From NCBI GenBank assembly GCA_027081065.1, contig JALWLW010000088.1:1-43170 (forward strand): DNA of 43,170 nucleotides. Reading direction: 5' to 3'. The stretch's first letter is position 1, and every line of letters begins with the position of its first letter. The notes beneath the pieces were generated by a model. It was given only the letters and a program-made list of their open reading frames with translations, had not been told where the DNA came from and did not search any database. The stretch comes from Campylobacteraceae bacterium. Lineage in GTDB: Bacteria; Campylobacterota; Campylobacteria; Campylobacterales; Sulfurovaceae. The translations under genes and the position numbers were made by a program. This document shows, piece by piece, positions 1 to 7,791 of the stretch.

Positions 1-698
1 CCTCCAACTTTCATGTGCAGTCCACCCATTCCAAAGTCACCTAAAAAGGCTTCATTTGAAATCCATTTGATGTCTAGCATATCTCTGATACCAGCCTTAT
101 TGGCTTCGTGCTCAATGTTAAAGATGTACTCAAAAGCAGCTCCTTGACAGGTACACATACCATGTCCAGTTCCTACAAGAATTTTTTGTCGTTCACCAGC
201 TTTAGCTTTTTCAAAAACTTTTTTAAGTTCTTCATTGGCATGTGTCGCATGGTCAGCTGTACAAACAGAAACAGTATGTGTTCCCATTTGACCCTCACCG
301 TTTCCAAGCCCTGGGGTTGCGTCAAAATTTAGTTTTGGTCCTGTTGCATTGACAAGGTAATCGTAAGTTAGTTCTTCTGTTTTTCCCTCTTCCCCTTCTT
401 TGGTAGATTTAATGACAATGAAGGGTGTGTCATCTCCCTCTTTACCTTCTGGGTGAATGGTAGTTGCTAAAGCTTGTTTGTAAATAATTTCAGCTCTGTT
501 GTAGATAGGGGCTAGAGGAAAAACTACATCTTTTTTTTCCATTTGTCCAACACCTACCCAAATGTTAGAAGGAATCCAATTCCATTGTGAATTTGGTGTG
601 ACAACCACGACTTCGTGGTCTTTACCTAACCATTTTTTTGCAAATGTTGCAGTGGTATGTCCTGCCACACCACCACCCATAACGACTAATCTTGCCAT
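1..698 (-). CDS. sqr: Sulfide:quinone oxidoreductase-like FAD protein (3' end outside window)
   Basis: The first 232 residues of a gene that runs off the left edge. It starts at an ATG at 698 preceded by AAGGAT about 8 bases upstream. The N-terminus has a Rossmann FAD-binding loop (VVMGGGVAGH, residues 5-14) and a second flavoprotein motif ending in YLVNATGPKL (about 114-123), typical of the SQR/flavocytochrome c sulfide dehydrogenase branch of the pyridine nucleotide-disulfide oxidoreductases. Cysteines are visible at about 146, 182 and 184 (HGMCTC), candidates for the sulfur-handling cysteines, but the C-terminal part carrying the rest of the active site is missing. By family, SQR is a peripheral membrane enzyme that oxidises sulfide and reduces quinone. 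The neighbouring cbb3 oxidase operon fits a sulfide-oxidising respiratory chain. An NADH dehydrogenase-like or FCSD-type relative is the main alternative. Confidence 0.72.
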   Translation of the reverse strand, partial: MARLVVMGGGVAGHTTATFAKKWLGKDHEVVVVTPNSQWNWIPSNIWVGVGQMEKKDVVFPLAPIYNRAEIIYKQALATTIHPEGKEGDDTPFIVIKSTKEGEEGKTEELTYDYLVNATGPKLNFDATPGLGNGEGQMGTHTVSVCTADHATHANEELKKVFEKAKAGERQKILVGTGHGMCTCQGAAFEYIFNIEHEANKAGIRDMLDIKWISNEAFLGDFGMGGLHMKVG

Positions 699-838
699 AT
701 AAATATCCTTTTCTATTGTTTAATTACTAAAGATTATAGTTCGCTCTTTGTAAGAGCTACGTTAAGCTGGAAAAAGTTTGTTTAATTAAAGATTTTTTTT
801 AAAAAAGAGAGAGAAATAGTAACTTTTATTTATTAATT

Positions 839-864
839 ACAGTTATATTGATAAATATAACTGT
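839..864 (-). terminator. Hairpin downstream of the cco operon
   Basis: A perfect 11-bp inverted repeat (839-849 with 854-864, loop GATA) lies 17 bp after the stop codon of the FixH-like gene, the last gene of the cbb3 operon. The following sequence on the minus strand is A/T-rich but lacks a clean T run, so it may be a weak terminator, an RNA 3' end structure, or an operator in front of the SQR gene. Confidence 0.4.
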
Positions 865-881
865 ATAATTTAAAGTTAAAA

Positions 882-1439
882 TTATTTAACTAAATAAGCA
901 GAGATTTCAGAGTACCCAACCAGTCCATCAATTTCTACTTTAAGTTGTAAGGTATAACGACCCTCTTTGCTAAGATTGACGGGCTTTGTAGTGTAGTGAC
1001 CATCTATATAGCTTACATTTTCTTCTAAGTAGTCATCTTCTCTGGTATGAGGACGGGTTAGTAGAAAGGTGACTTTTGCATTTTCTACACTTCTTATGTC
1101 ATGAGTAACAATAGAATAAGTAAAACTATTATTACCTAATTTTAGTTTAATTGGTTTAGTTTGGCTTCGTTTAGCATTAGTATTTTGCTTCTCAATATCT
1201 AATTTTAGAAACTCAACGCCTTCAAGTTCAATGATATATTTTTCGTTAAACTTCGTTTCAAGCTCTATAATCTTATTAATATTCATGTCAGCCATTTGAT
1301 ACTTTAGCATGTAGTTATTTGACTCATAAACAGGAACAGAAGAGGCTTGTTTTACTGTCCAAATAATCATGCTAATACCAAAAGCAAGTATGGTCATGAC
1401 AAATAAGAACCAAAATCTATTTTGATTTTTTTTAGTCAT
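882..1439 (-). CDS. FixH-like cbb3 oxidase accessory protein
   Basis: 185 residues: a short basic N-terminus, one membrane segment (about 10-30), then a periplasmic domain ending in a beta-rich stretch with the pattern GHYTTKPVNLSKEGRYTLQLKV. This is the topology of FixH/CcoH-type proteins, which help cbb3 oxidase maturation together with the copper ATPase CcoI. It is the last gene of the cco operon and overlaps the upstream gene by 8 bp, so translation is probably coupled. Homologues sit at the end of cbb3 operons in other Campylobacterota. The family call rests on topology and position more than on clear motifs. Confidence 0.6.
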   Translation of the reverse strand: MTKKNQNRFWFLFVMTILAFGISMIIWTVKQASSVPVYESNNYMLKYQMADMNINKIIELETKFNEKYIIELEGVEFLKLDIEKQNTNAKRSQTKPIKLKLGNNSFTYSIVTHDIRSVENAKVTFLLTRPHTREDDYLEENVSYIDGHYTTKPVNLSKEGRYTLQLKVEIDGLVGYSEISAYLVK

Positions 1440-2064
1440 TTTTTTTCCTCATTAAGATAGGGCGTAAAAGGTAAACCCATATTACTAGGACTAAACCAAT
1501 AAGAAGAATTCCTCTTAGTACAGAGATAATTGCTCTTGTATCATTCGGGATGGTAGTTGTTAGTTGCGTATTTTTAGATTTTGCAATATTATCTGCGAGT
1601 TCAGAGTAAGCTTGTACTACACCAATGTTCTCTTTGTCTTCTTTTGAGTTCTTATCTTTAACCGTAATAACATTTAGTCCTGCATCACGTACATCAGAGT
1701 AATCATAAAGTTCTTTTACTTTGTCAGATGAAGCAATAATTCCTATACGACCTGTTATTTCACTTTTTTTTGTAATGAGCGCATTAGGAGCAAAAATATA
1801 GAGTACATAAGGTTTTTTCATATTATTACTATATTTTTTAGAGTATTCCACTAAATTAAATCCAATAGGAAATGCTTCATTGGTAGTAATAACATAAGCA
1901 TTAATCATCGTTTTTTTGAATAATTCATTTCCCATTTTATCTATAAGCTCAATAGCTTGGGGGTTTAAAGTATCATCTTTAAGTACAAAGGAAGAGGCTT
2001 GTAGCAAAAGGGGAAAAAGAAAAGCGAGAAGTATCGCTTTTCTAGATTTAAATATGCTTAGCAT
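1432..2064 (-). CDS. Exported membrane-anchored protein, possibly TPM-domain-like
   Basis: 210 residues from the ATG at 2064. This start gives a clean signal peptide (MLSIFKSRK, then a hydrophobic run ending QASS) and lies one base after the stop of the 33-residue gene, as in coupled translation. An in-frame ATG at 2088 would add 8 residues but has no better ribosome site. After the signal come an alpha/beta domain of about 140 residues, a C-terminal membrane segment (about 181-201) and a basic RPILMRKKND tail. Signal, soluble alpha/beta domain and C-terminal helix resemble TPM-domain proteins, but no diagnostic motif is certain. Its place inside the cbb3 operon suggests a role in oxidase assembly or stability; that is inference. 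Confidence 0.6.
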   Translation of the reverse strand: MLSIFKSRKAILLAFLFPLLLQASSFVLKDDTLNPQAIELIDKMGNELFKKTMINAYVITTNEAFPIGFNLVEYSKKYSNNMKKPYVLYIFAPNALITKKSEITGRIGIIASSDKVKELYDYSDVRDAGLNVITVKDKNSKEDKENIGVVQAYSELADNIAKSKNTQLTTTIPNDTRAIISVLRGILLIGLVLVIWVYLLRPILMRKKND

Positions 2065-2065
2065 A

Positions 2066-2167
2066 TTAACCAACGTATAGAAGGTCATTATTTATTGATA
2101 GATAAACAGCCATAATAGCTGAGGCTATCATACAGAATATTAAAATTTTATCCATGTATTTTATCAT
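2066..2167 (-). CDS. 33-residue single-span membrane micro-protein in the cco operon
   Basis: A very short gene between the DUF4006-like gene and the exported protein. Its ATG at 2167 has a good ribosome site (AAGGA, 7 bases upstream) and its TAA is one base before the next start. The product is MIKYMDK followed by a hydrophobic helix (about residues 8-26) and a short polar tail ending YVG. Small single-helix subunits such as CcoQ, CcoS and CcoM are known to stabilise or help assemble cbb3 oxidases, and this could be an analogous subunit. No family is recognised. Confidence 0.55.
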   Translation of the reverse strand: MIKYMDKILIFCMIASAIMAVYLSINNDLLYVG

Positions 2168-2177
2168 AATATATCCT

Positions 2178-2423
2178 TTATTTTGTTTCTGATTTTGGAG
2201 GTTGGAAGCCAAATTTTCTTTGTGCTTCCATTTCGCCAATTCTTTTAACATTATGAATGTTTCGAATTGGCTCTTCATCATACGGTTCAATTGCCCCATA
2301 ACGATAGGTTACAATAATTGCAAGGTTAAAGAAAATTGCAATTCCTATTAGAATTACAAAGCCTAAAAGAATTGCTGGGATTCCATGAAATCCCCAGACA
2401 CTTCTGTTTGTATTTACTGCCAT
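2178..2423 (-). CDS. DUF4006-like small membrane protein
   Basis: 81 residues with one membrane helix (about 14-38, starting GFHGIPAILLGFVILIGIAI) and a charged cytoplasmic or periplasmic tail with KRIGEMEAQRKFGF. The ATG at 2423 follows AAGGAG. Short proteins of this type, named DUF4006, occur directly after ccoP in Campylobacterota cbb3 operons, and this one begins 10 bp after the ccoP stop. The function is not known; the constant position suggests an oxidase-associated subunit. Confidence 0.65.
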   Translation of the reverse strand: MAVNTNRSVWGFHGIPAILLGFVILIGIAIFFNLAIIVTYRYGAIEPYDEEPIRNIHNVKRIGEMEAQRKFGFQPPKSETK

Positions 2424-2433
2424 ATCAAACTCC

Positions 2434-3378
2434 TTATTGGGCTATTGACTGAATGTATGCAGCCAATGCTTTTTCTTGAATAGGGGTTATCATAGTTTTA
2501 AATGATGGCATTGTACCAATGATTCCCTTTTTACCATTTTGTAATGTATGCGTTAGCAAGGTATGGTCATAACCTGTTAAGTCAGGTGCCATGCCCATGT
2601 TTCCTTTTGAGTCAGCACCATGACATGAAGTACACGCTGCGTAAGCAGCAGGTGCTTCACCTTTCATTCCTCCAGCAATATAAGCTGCAATATCTTCAGC
2701 ATCTTTTCCCGATGCCATACCTGGAGGCATCATACCCATAGGATACCCTAATTGGTTTGAACCATTGTTGATAACATCTAAAACTTGTGCTTTTGACATT
2801 CTTTTTGTTAAGTCATGAGCCTTACCTGAAAGACCATCACCTGTATTACCATGACAAGGAGCACACTGAACAAAATAGAGTGATTTCCCCATCTCTGTTA
2901 ATACTTCTGGACTTGCATTTTCAAACTTTTTTTCATAAGTTTCTTTATAGGCTAAGACTTCTTCATTGTACTCACCAATTTTGTTGTATTGGTCTACAGG
3001 GTAAGCTACCAGTCCGTACCACATAGACCAAATAAATGTTGCTAAGAAAATATAAGCCCATCCAGATGGTAATTCATTGGTTCGCTCACCAATCCCATCC
3101 CAGTTTTCATCAACAAGTTCACCTGTTGCTGTTTCTGTTTTCATTTGACCAATGTACTTGGTTGTTACATAGGCTGTAATACCTGCAATAGCAAGTGCTC
3201 CAGCCATGGTAATGGCATTAATTGCACGTCCTGAGATTATGGCATCAATTGCTCCACTCACTGAACCATCTTTAAAGACTTCACCAAAGATGTCAATATT
3301 AAGGTTCATAACAACAGCAACCGTTGTAATCATGAGGAGTGCAGCAAAGCCTAATGTTTTTATCATCATTGAATTCAT
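2434..3378 (-). CDS. ccoP: Cytochrome c oxidase cbb3-type, dihaem subunit III
   Basis: 314 residues. Hydrophobic N-terminal segments (about 8-28, 55-75 and 106-126) surround the CcoP N-domain signature DGIGERTNELPSGW (94-107). Two c-type haem sites follow, CAPCH (172-176) and CTSCH (249-253), each with a downstream methionine-rich stretch (GMMPPGM; IGTMPSF) that can supply the axial ligand. In cbb3 oxidase, CcoP brings electrons from soluble cytochrome c towards CcoO. It follows ccoQ with no gap, in the usual ccoNOQP order. The length is typical. Confidence 0.95.
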   Translation of the reverse strand: MNSMMIKTLGFAALLMITTVAVVMNLNIDIFGEVFKDGSVSGAIDAIISGRAINAITMAGALAIAGITAYVTTKYIGQMKTETATGELVDENWDGIGERTNELPSGWAYIFLATFIWSMWYGLVAYPVDQYNKIGEYNEEVLAYKETYEKKFENASPEVLTEMGKSLYFVQCAPCHGNTGDGLSGKAHDLTKRMSKAQVLDVINNGSNQLGYPMGMMPPGMASGKDAEDIAAYIAGGMKGEAPAAYAACTSCHGADSKGNMGMAPDLTGYDHTLLTHTLQNGKKGIIGTMPSFKTMITPIQEKALAAYIQSIAQ

Positions 3379-3600
3379 TTAATTTTGCTCCTTTATTCTT
3401 CTGTCTTGTTCTGAAGCAGATTTCTCTTCTATGGGAGGTGTATCGATGTTATCATCGAGTGCAATTCTTCCATACTTTTCAAAATCTCGTTCACCTTTCT
3501 TCTCTGACCTGTAGAGGTATGCAATATACCAATACAACATAACTGTTAAAAAAATGGTCAAGAAGAACATGCCATAGCCTTGTATATCTTGTATATCCAT
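3379..3600 (-). CDS. ccoQ: Cytochrome c oxidase cbb3-type subunit IV
   Basis: 73 residues with one membrane helix (about 8-30: YGMFFLTIFLTVMLYWYIAY) followed by a highly charged cytoplasmic tail containing a basic LYRSEKKGERDFEKYG segment. This is the CcoQ/FixQ pattern, a small subunit that stabilises the oxidase and the interaction of CcoP with the core. It sits between ccoO and ccoP, 11 bp after ccoO. Confidence 0.88.
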   Translation of the reverse strand: MDIQDIQGYGMFFLTIFLTVMLYWYIAYLYRSEKKGERDFEKYGRIALDDNIDTPPIEEKSASEQDRRIKEQN

Positions 3601-3611
3601 TTTTTAATCCT

Positions 3612-4280
3612 TTACTTTAAGCTGTTAAGGTAAGCAATGAGTGCGACAATTTCTGGTACTTCACCATTGGCAATCATTTTCTTAACATTTTCGTCTTTCA
3701 TATCTGCTGCAATTTTTTTAGCATCTTCTAAGACTTTTGGACGATGGGCTTCCCATGCTGCTCTACCTCTTTTGATGGTTGGACCATAAGGAGTATGGAA
3801 TACATTTCTAACAGTCACAGCTTCAGCATAAGCAGTCTCTATGTCTGCAACGTTTGTAAACATATGTTTATAAGCAGGCATAATAGAACCAGGAACAATT
3901 GCAGGTGGATTTAACATGTGATTCTCATGCCAATCGGTTGTACGGTAATTCCCAACACGGTGTAAATCTGGACCTGTTCTTTTAGAACCCCAAAGGAAAG
4001 GTCGGTCATAAGCATATTCACCAGAGAGTGAATATTTACCATAACGGTCAGTTTCAGATTTGAATGGACGAATCATTTGTGAATGACAAGCAATACAGTT
4101 GTCTTTAACATAGATATTTTTACCAGCTAACTCTAGTACCGTTTTAGGTACTTCAGTTGAGAGTGGACGCGCAGCTTGTGCAAAGTTTGGAACAATTTCT
4201 AATAACCCTGCAAATGAGATAACCATTGCAATCATCATAGAGAAAAAGAATGGGTTTTTTTCTAACCAGTGAAAAAACAT
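3612..4280 (-). CDS. ccoO: Cytochrome c oxidase cbb3-type, monohaem subunit II
   Basis: 222 residues. The start at 4280 is chosen because the ribosome site AAGGAGGT lies about 7 bases upstream and the product opens with the usual N-terminal membrane anchor (MFFHWLEKNPFFFSMM, helix to about residue 30). A longer in-frame start at 4331 would overlap ccoN and lacks such a site. The single haem motif CIACHSQMIRP begins at residue 62, and PGSIMPAY supplies the distal methionine. CcoO passes electrons from CcoP to the catalytic subunit. It follows ccoN by 13 bp. Confidence 0.94.
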   Translation of the reverse strand: MFFHWLEKNPFFFSMMIAMVISFAGLLEIVPNFAQAARPLSTEVPKTVLELAGKNIYVKDNCIACHSQMIRPFKSETDRYGKYSLSGEYAYDRPFLWGSKRTGPDLHRVGNYRTTDWHENHMLNPPAIVPGSIMPAYKHMFTNVADIETAYAEAVTVRNVFHTPYGPTIKRGRAAWEAHRPKVLEDAKKIAADMKDENVKKMIANGEVPEIVALIAYLNSLK

Positions 4281-4293
4281 AATATCTACCTCC

Positions 4294-5760
4294 TTATGCC
4301 ATTGGTGTTCTAAACTGTGGTTCAGAGTCAAGTTTTCTACCAGCAGTTATAGTTTTATAAATGTTGTAAGCAAACAGAATAAATCCTGAAAGATATAACA
4401 CACCTGAAACACCTCTAATAACATAGTAAGGGTGAAGAACGGTTACTGTGTCGATGAAACTGTATACTAAGTTACCATATTCATCAACGGCTCTCCACAT
4501 CATACCTTGTGTAATTCCAGCTACCCACATAGAAGTAAAGTAAAGAACAACGGCTGTGGTTTGCATCCAGAATTGAATACCCATAAGTTTTTTAGAGTAA
4601 ATTTCTCTTTTAAACATACGAGGAGTCATGTGGAAAAGTGATGCCATAATCATGAATACAACCCAACCAAGTACACCATCGTGAACGTGTCCTGGAATCC
4701 AGTCTGTAAAGTGTGCAATAGCATTAACAGATTTAATCGCTTGAATTGGTCCTTCAATGGTTGATAGCATATAGAACGTAGAGGCAATAACCATAAATTT
4801 AATAATTGGGTTTTCTGCCAATTGATTCCACTCACCTTTCATGGTAAGAAGCATATTAATAGCTGATCCCCATGATGGTAAAATAAGAACAATAGAGAAA
4901 GCAGAACCCATGGTTTGCATCCAATCAGGAACAGTTGACCATAATAGGTGGTGAGAACCAGCCCAAAGGTAAATGAACATTAGACCCCAAAATGAAAGCA
5001 ATGACAATTTATAAGAATAGATAGCTTGTCCTGATTCTTTTGGAAGGAAGTAGTAAATCATACCAACAATTGGAACAGTAAATCCAAAGGCAACAGCATT
5101 GTGACCATACCACCATTGTACAAGAGCATCATTTGTTCCAGCATACATAGACACAGAGTGATGAATTGAGCCTAAGCCATCAGATAAAAAGTAAGTTGGA
5201 ATAGACATATTGTTGAAAAGATATAACATTGTTACCCCAAGGAAACAAGCCATAAAATACCAAATAGAAACATAAAGTACTTTTTCTCTTCGAATTCCGA
5301 TAAGACCAAAAATACTTAACCCCCACATTGTCCAAATAATAACAATAACAATATCAATCCACCATTCGTATTGAGCATACTCTTTACCAGCTGAGATACC
5401 TAAAACAAGCGTAATTGTAGCGATTAATGCTCCGATAAAGTAGAGCCAAAAGTGTGCTTTACCTAAAATCATTAAAAATTTTGATTCAGCCATTGAAACC
5501 TTTAGAACTCTTTGTGCATGATAATACCATGTAGCAAAAATTCCAGATACAGTAAATCCAAAAATTACAGTATTGGTATGTACAGGTCTAAGTCTTGAAA
5601 AAGTTCCATATTCTCCAATAAGATAGTTTAATTCAGGAAATGCTAATTGTAGGGCAAGAATTGTTCCTACTAACATACCTAAAAAACCAAACAAAATTGT
5701 TACGTAGGTAAACAGTTTTGCGACCGTATAGTCGTATTCTAATGCTGCATTTGATTGCAT
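4294..5760 (-). CDS. ccoN: Cytochrome c oxidase cbb3-type, catalytic subunit I
   Basis: 488 residues with about 12 membrane helices. Haem-copper oxidase ligands are visible: H61 in RPVHTNTVIFGF for the low-spin haem, H220 in WWYGHNAVAF and H270/H271 in AGSHHLLW for CuB, and H358 and H360 in IPGHVHDGVLGW for the two haems. Y264, one turn before the histidine pair, is in the place of the cross-linked active-site tyrosine of C-type oxidases. The start has AAGGAGG about 8 bases upstream. It is the high-affinity terminal oxidase core, reducing oxygen under microaerobic conditions, and leads the operon. Its upstream region faces gdhA across a 474-bp gap. Confidence 0.96.
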   Translation of the reverse strand: MQSNAALEYDYTVAKLFTYVTILFGFLGMLVGTILALQLAFPELNYLIGEYGTFSRLRPVHTNTVIFGFTVSGIFATWYYHAQRVLKVSMAESKFLMILGKAHFWLYFIGALIATITLVLGISAGKEYAQYEWWIDIVIVIIWTMWGLSIFGLIGIRREKVLYVSIWYFMACFLGVTMLYLFNNMSIPTYFLSDGLGSIHHSVSMYAGTNDALVQWWYGHNAVAFGFTVPIVGMIYYFLPKESGQAIYSYKLSLLSFWGLMFIYLWAGSHHLLWSTVPDWMQTMGSAFSIVLILPSWGSAINMLLTMKGEWNQLAENPIIKFMVIASTFYMLSTIEGPIQAIKSVNAIAHFTDWIPGHVHDGVLGWVVFMIMASLFHMTPRMFKREIYSKKLMGIQFWMQTTAVVLYFTSMWVAGITQGMMWRAVDEYGNLVYSFIDTVTVLHPYYVIRGVSGVLYLSGFILFAYNIYKTITAGRKLDSEPQFRTPMA

Positions 5761-6112
5761 ACATTACCTCCTTAAATAAAATCTAGCTGTAACACTATAA
5801 TTAATTAATATAATCATAATAATATAGCCTACACTTATAAGTATAATAGTTTTTTTTTATAAAAAACTTAATTTACCATCAAACTTTTTTATTTTATTAG
5901 ACAATTTAATTTATGTGTGTAAAAAGGGAAAAGTTCTATTGGAATAGTTATATTTGGGGCTTCTAATTAGAAATTAAAAGTTCACTTTTTGATAAAAGTA
6001 TTAAGAAGTGGCTGAAATTGATAAAGCAAGTAATATATTATTATTTGTTATTATTATTTTTATATATAATTTATATGCTCATGTAGATGTAATGAAAAGT
6101 ATAACAAATATT

Positions 6113-6150
6113 AAAAGAAAAAACTTGATTCAAATCAAGTTTTTTCTTTT
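6113..6150 (+). terminator. 38-bp perfect inverted repeat with A- and T-tracts (terminator-like)
   Basis: A 17-bp perfect stem (6113-6129 with 6134-6150) with a 4-base loop, flanked by A6 on the left and T6 on the right, so it reads as an intrinsic terminator on both strands. No annotated gene on either strand ends here: ccoN starts leftward at 5760 and gdhA starts rightward at 6235. It may therefore end an unannotated small RNA, act as a leader structure, or mainly be a protein-binding site. Confidence 0.45.
6125..6138 (+). promoter_or_regulatory. Consensus FNR/CRP-family box upstream of gdhA
   Basis: TTGATTCAAATCAA matches the FNR/Anr consensus TTGAT-N4-ATCAA at all ten fixed positions. 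Its centre is at 6131.5. A TATTTT hexamer lies at 6161-6166, exactly where the -10 element falls if the box is centred at -41.5 (predicted start at 6173), the class II activator geometry. The gdhA start codon would then be 62 bases downstream. The box also lies about 370 bp upstream of ccoN. That a Crp/Fnr-family regulator binds here is inference. Confidence 0.45.
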
Positions 6151-6234
6151 TCTTTAAAGATATTTTAGGGCATTTAGCTGTTAGCCAAAAAGTGTTAAAA
6201 TTTTAGTCAAAAATATTATTAAGGATATAAACCT

Positions 6235-7596
6235 ATGTCAAGTTCTAAAAAAATAGAAGATGTTTTAAAGTATATTCAAGAGTGTAGTCCCGGACAAGAT
6301 GAGTTTTATCAAGCAACAAAAGAGGTATTAGATTCATTGAAACCTTTACTAAATGAAAATAGTAAATATTTAGAACATAACATTTTAGAAAGAATTGTTA
6401 TTCCTGAGCGAACTATTATCTTTCGAGTTACTTGGTTGAATGATGCTGGTCAAGTACAGGTAAATGTTGGATATAGAGTACAATTTAACTCAACCATTGG
6501 ACCTTATAAGGGAGGGTTACGTTTTCATCCTAGTGTTAGTCTTGGAACTGTTAAGTTTTTAGGATTTGAACAAATTTTTAAAAATGCTTTAACTGGCTTA
6601 CAAATTGGTGGGGCTAAAGGGGGATCGAACTTTAATCCTAAAGGTAAATCAGACAATGAAATTATGAAGTTCTGTCAAGCTTTTATGACAGAACTTTATA
6701 AACATATAGGTAAACATAAAGATGTCCCAGCTGGTGATATTGGGGTAGGAGCACGAGAGATTGGATATTTATTTGGACAATATAAAAGATTAACAGGTGA
6801 ATTTGAAGGGGTATTGACGGGAAAAGGTTTAAGCTGGGGAGGTTCACTTACACGTAAAGAGGCTACAGGTTATGGTTCGGTCTATTTTGCTGAAAATTTT
6901 TTAAATGCTTATGGTAAGAGTTTAAAAGGTAAACGTTGTGCTGTATCTGGTTCTGGGAATGTGGCAATTTATACTATTGAAAAACTATATAAAATGGGTG
7001 CTATACCTATCTCTTGTTCTGATAGTAAAGGTACAATTTATGCTGAAAATGGAATTAATTTGAATACACTAAAAGCTATTAAGGAGATTCATCACGCTTC
7101 ATTAGAAGAGTATTCAACTGTTGATTGTGCTTGTAGTTATATACCAGTTAGTAAATACCCTAAAGGAGGTCATGCTGTATGGCATATGAAGTGTGATGTA
7201 GCATTCCCTTCAGCTACTCAAAATGAATTGACTTTAGTTGATGCGAAGAAATTAAAAGAGAATGGGTGTATTTTAGTGAATGAAGGGGCTAATATGCCCA
7301 CAACTCCTAAGGCTTATGAGTTTATTAAAGAAGAAGATATACTCTTCTCGCCTGGAAAAGCTGCTAATGCAGGAGGTGTTGCAACCTCTCAATTTGAAAT
7401 GAGCCAAAATGCAAGTATGGCACAGTGGTCATTTGAAGAAGTTGATATGAAGTTACAAGAGATTATGAAAAATATTTTTCAAACAGCTTACGAAACTTCT
7501 AAAGAGTTTAACTGTGAAGGTAATTTAGTTGTAGGTGCAAATATTGCTGGGTTTAAAAAAGTAGCTGATTCAATGATCGAGCAAGGAGCAGTTTAA
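6235..7596 (+). CDS. gdhA: NADP-type glutamate dehydrogenase
   Basis: 453 residues, the usual length of the hexameric (about 450-residue) bacterial enzyme. It interconverts 2-oxoglutarate plus ammonia and glutamate. Motifs: the substrate loop PYKGGLRFHPS (90-100), the catalytic region GGAKGGSNFNPKG (125-137, Lys128 expected to be catalytic), DVPAGDIGVG (about 163-172), and the dinucleotide-binding GSGNVA (239-244) of the second Rossmann domain. The start has AAGGA 10 bases upstream. It stands alone, with long gaps either side, and the FNR-like box about 100 bp upstream suggests oxygen- or redox-linked control. NADP preference is inferred from the family, not from a residue test. Confidence 0.95.
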   Translation: MSSSKKIEDVLKYIQECSPGQDEFYQATKEVLDSLKPLLNENSKYLEHNILERIVIPERTIIFRVTWLNDAGQVQVNVGYRVQFNSTIGPYKGGLRFHPSVSLGTVKFLGFEQIFKNALTGLQIGGAKGGSNFNPKGKSDNEIMKFCQAFMTELYKHIGKHKDVPAGDIGVGAREIGYLFGQYKRLTGEFEGVLTGKGLSWGGSLTRKEATGYGSVYFAENFLNAYGKSLKGKRCAVSGSGNVAIYTIEKLYKMGAIPISCSDSKGTIYAENGINLNTLKAIKEIHHASLEEYSTVDCACSYIPVSKYPKGGHAVWHMKCDVAFPSATQNELTLVDAKKLKENGCILVNEGANMPTTPKAYEFIKEEDILFSPGKAANAGGVATSQFEMSQNASMAQWSFEEVDMKLQEIMKNIFQTAYETSKEFNCEGNLVVGANIAGFKKVADSMIEQGAV

Positions 7597-7661
7597 TTAG
7601 TGCTATAAATTCTATTAAAAAAAACATAAATAAACTAATAAATTTATATAAAATTAATTTT

Positions 7662-7689
7662 AACATAATTTATTAAATTAAATTATGTT
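7662..7689 (+). terminator. Possible gdhA terminator hairpin
   Basis: An 11-bp inverted repeat (7662-7672 with 7679-7689, loop of 6) about 65 bp after the gdhA stop. Its stem is almost all A/T and the T-tract is poor, so the call is weak in such an A/T-rich region. Confidence 0.3.
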
Positions 7690-7791
7690 TTAAATAAAAT
7701 AATCATTTTTATAGATTTCAATAAGGGTTTCTTAACTATTATGGGAATATACTTATTTAAATCTTAATAAAGAATGGTAAATTAAAAAATT

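Larger units (their letters stand above)
5761..6234. other. 474-bp divergent intergenic region between ccoN and gdhA
   Basis: The only stretch over 300 bp without a gene. It is very A/T-rich and must hold the promoters of the cco operon (leftward) and gdhA (rightward). Apart from the 38-bp inverted repeat at 6113-6150 with its FNR-like core, there is a small 10-bp palindrome at 5833-5842. No convincing protein-coding frame is visible. The space before the hairpin is large enough for a small RNA, but no other sign of one can be seen. Confidence 0.6.

Noticed and set aside
108..332. 74-codon plus-strand frame at the left end
   Set aside because: It is opposite the SQR-like coding sequence, whose minus-strand translation has clear flavoprotein motifs.
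2086..2088. Upstream ATG as start of the exported TPM-like protein
   Set aside because: It adds eight residues before a good signal peptide, has no ribosome site, and would overlap the 33-residue gene by 23 bp, whereas the ATG at 2064 fits coupled translation.
4281..4331. Longer ccoO start overlapping ccoN
   Set aside because: The ATG at 4280 has an almost perfect Shine-Dalgarno sequence and gives the usual CcoO N-terminus.
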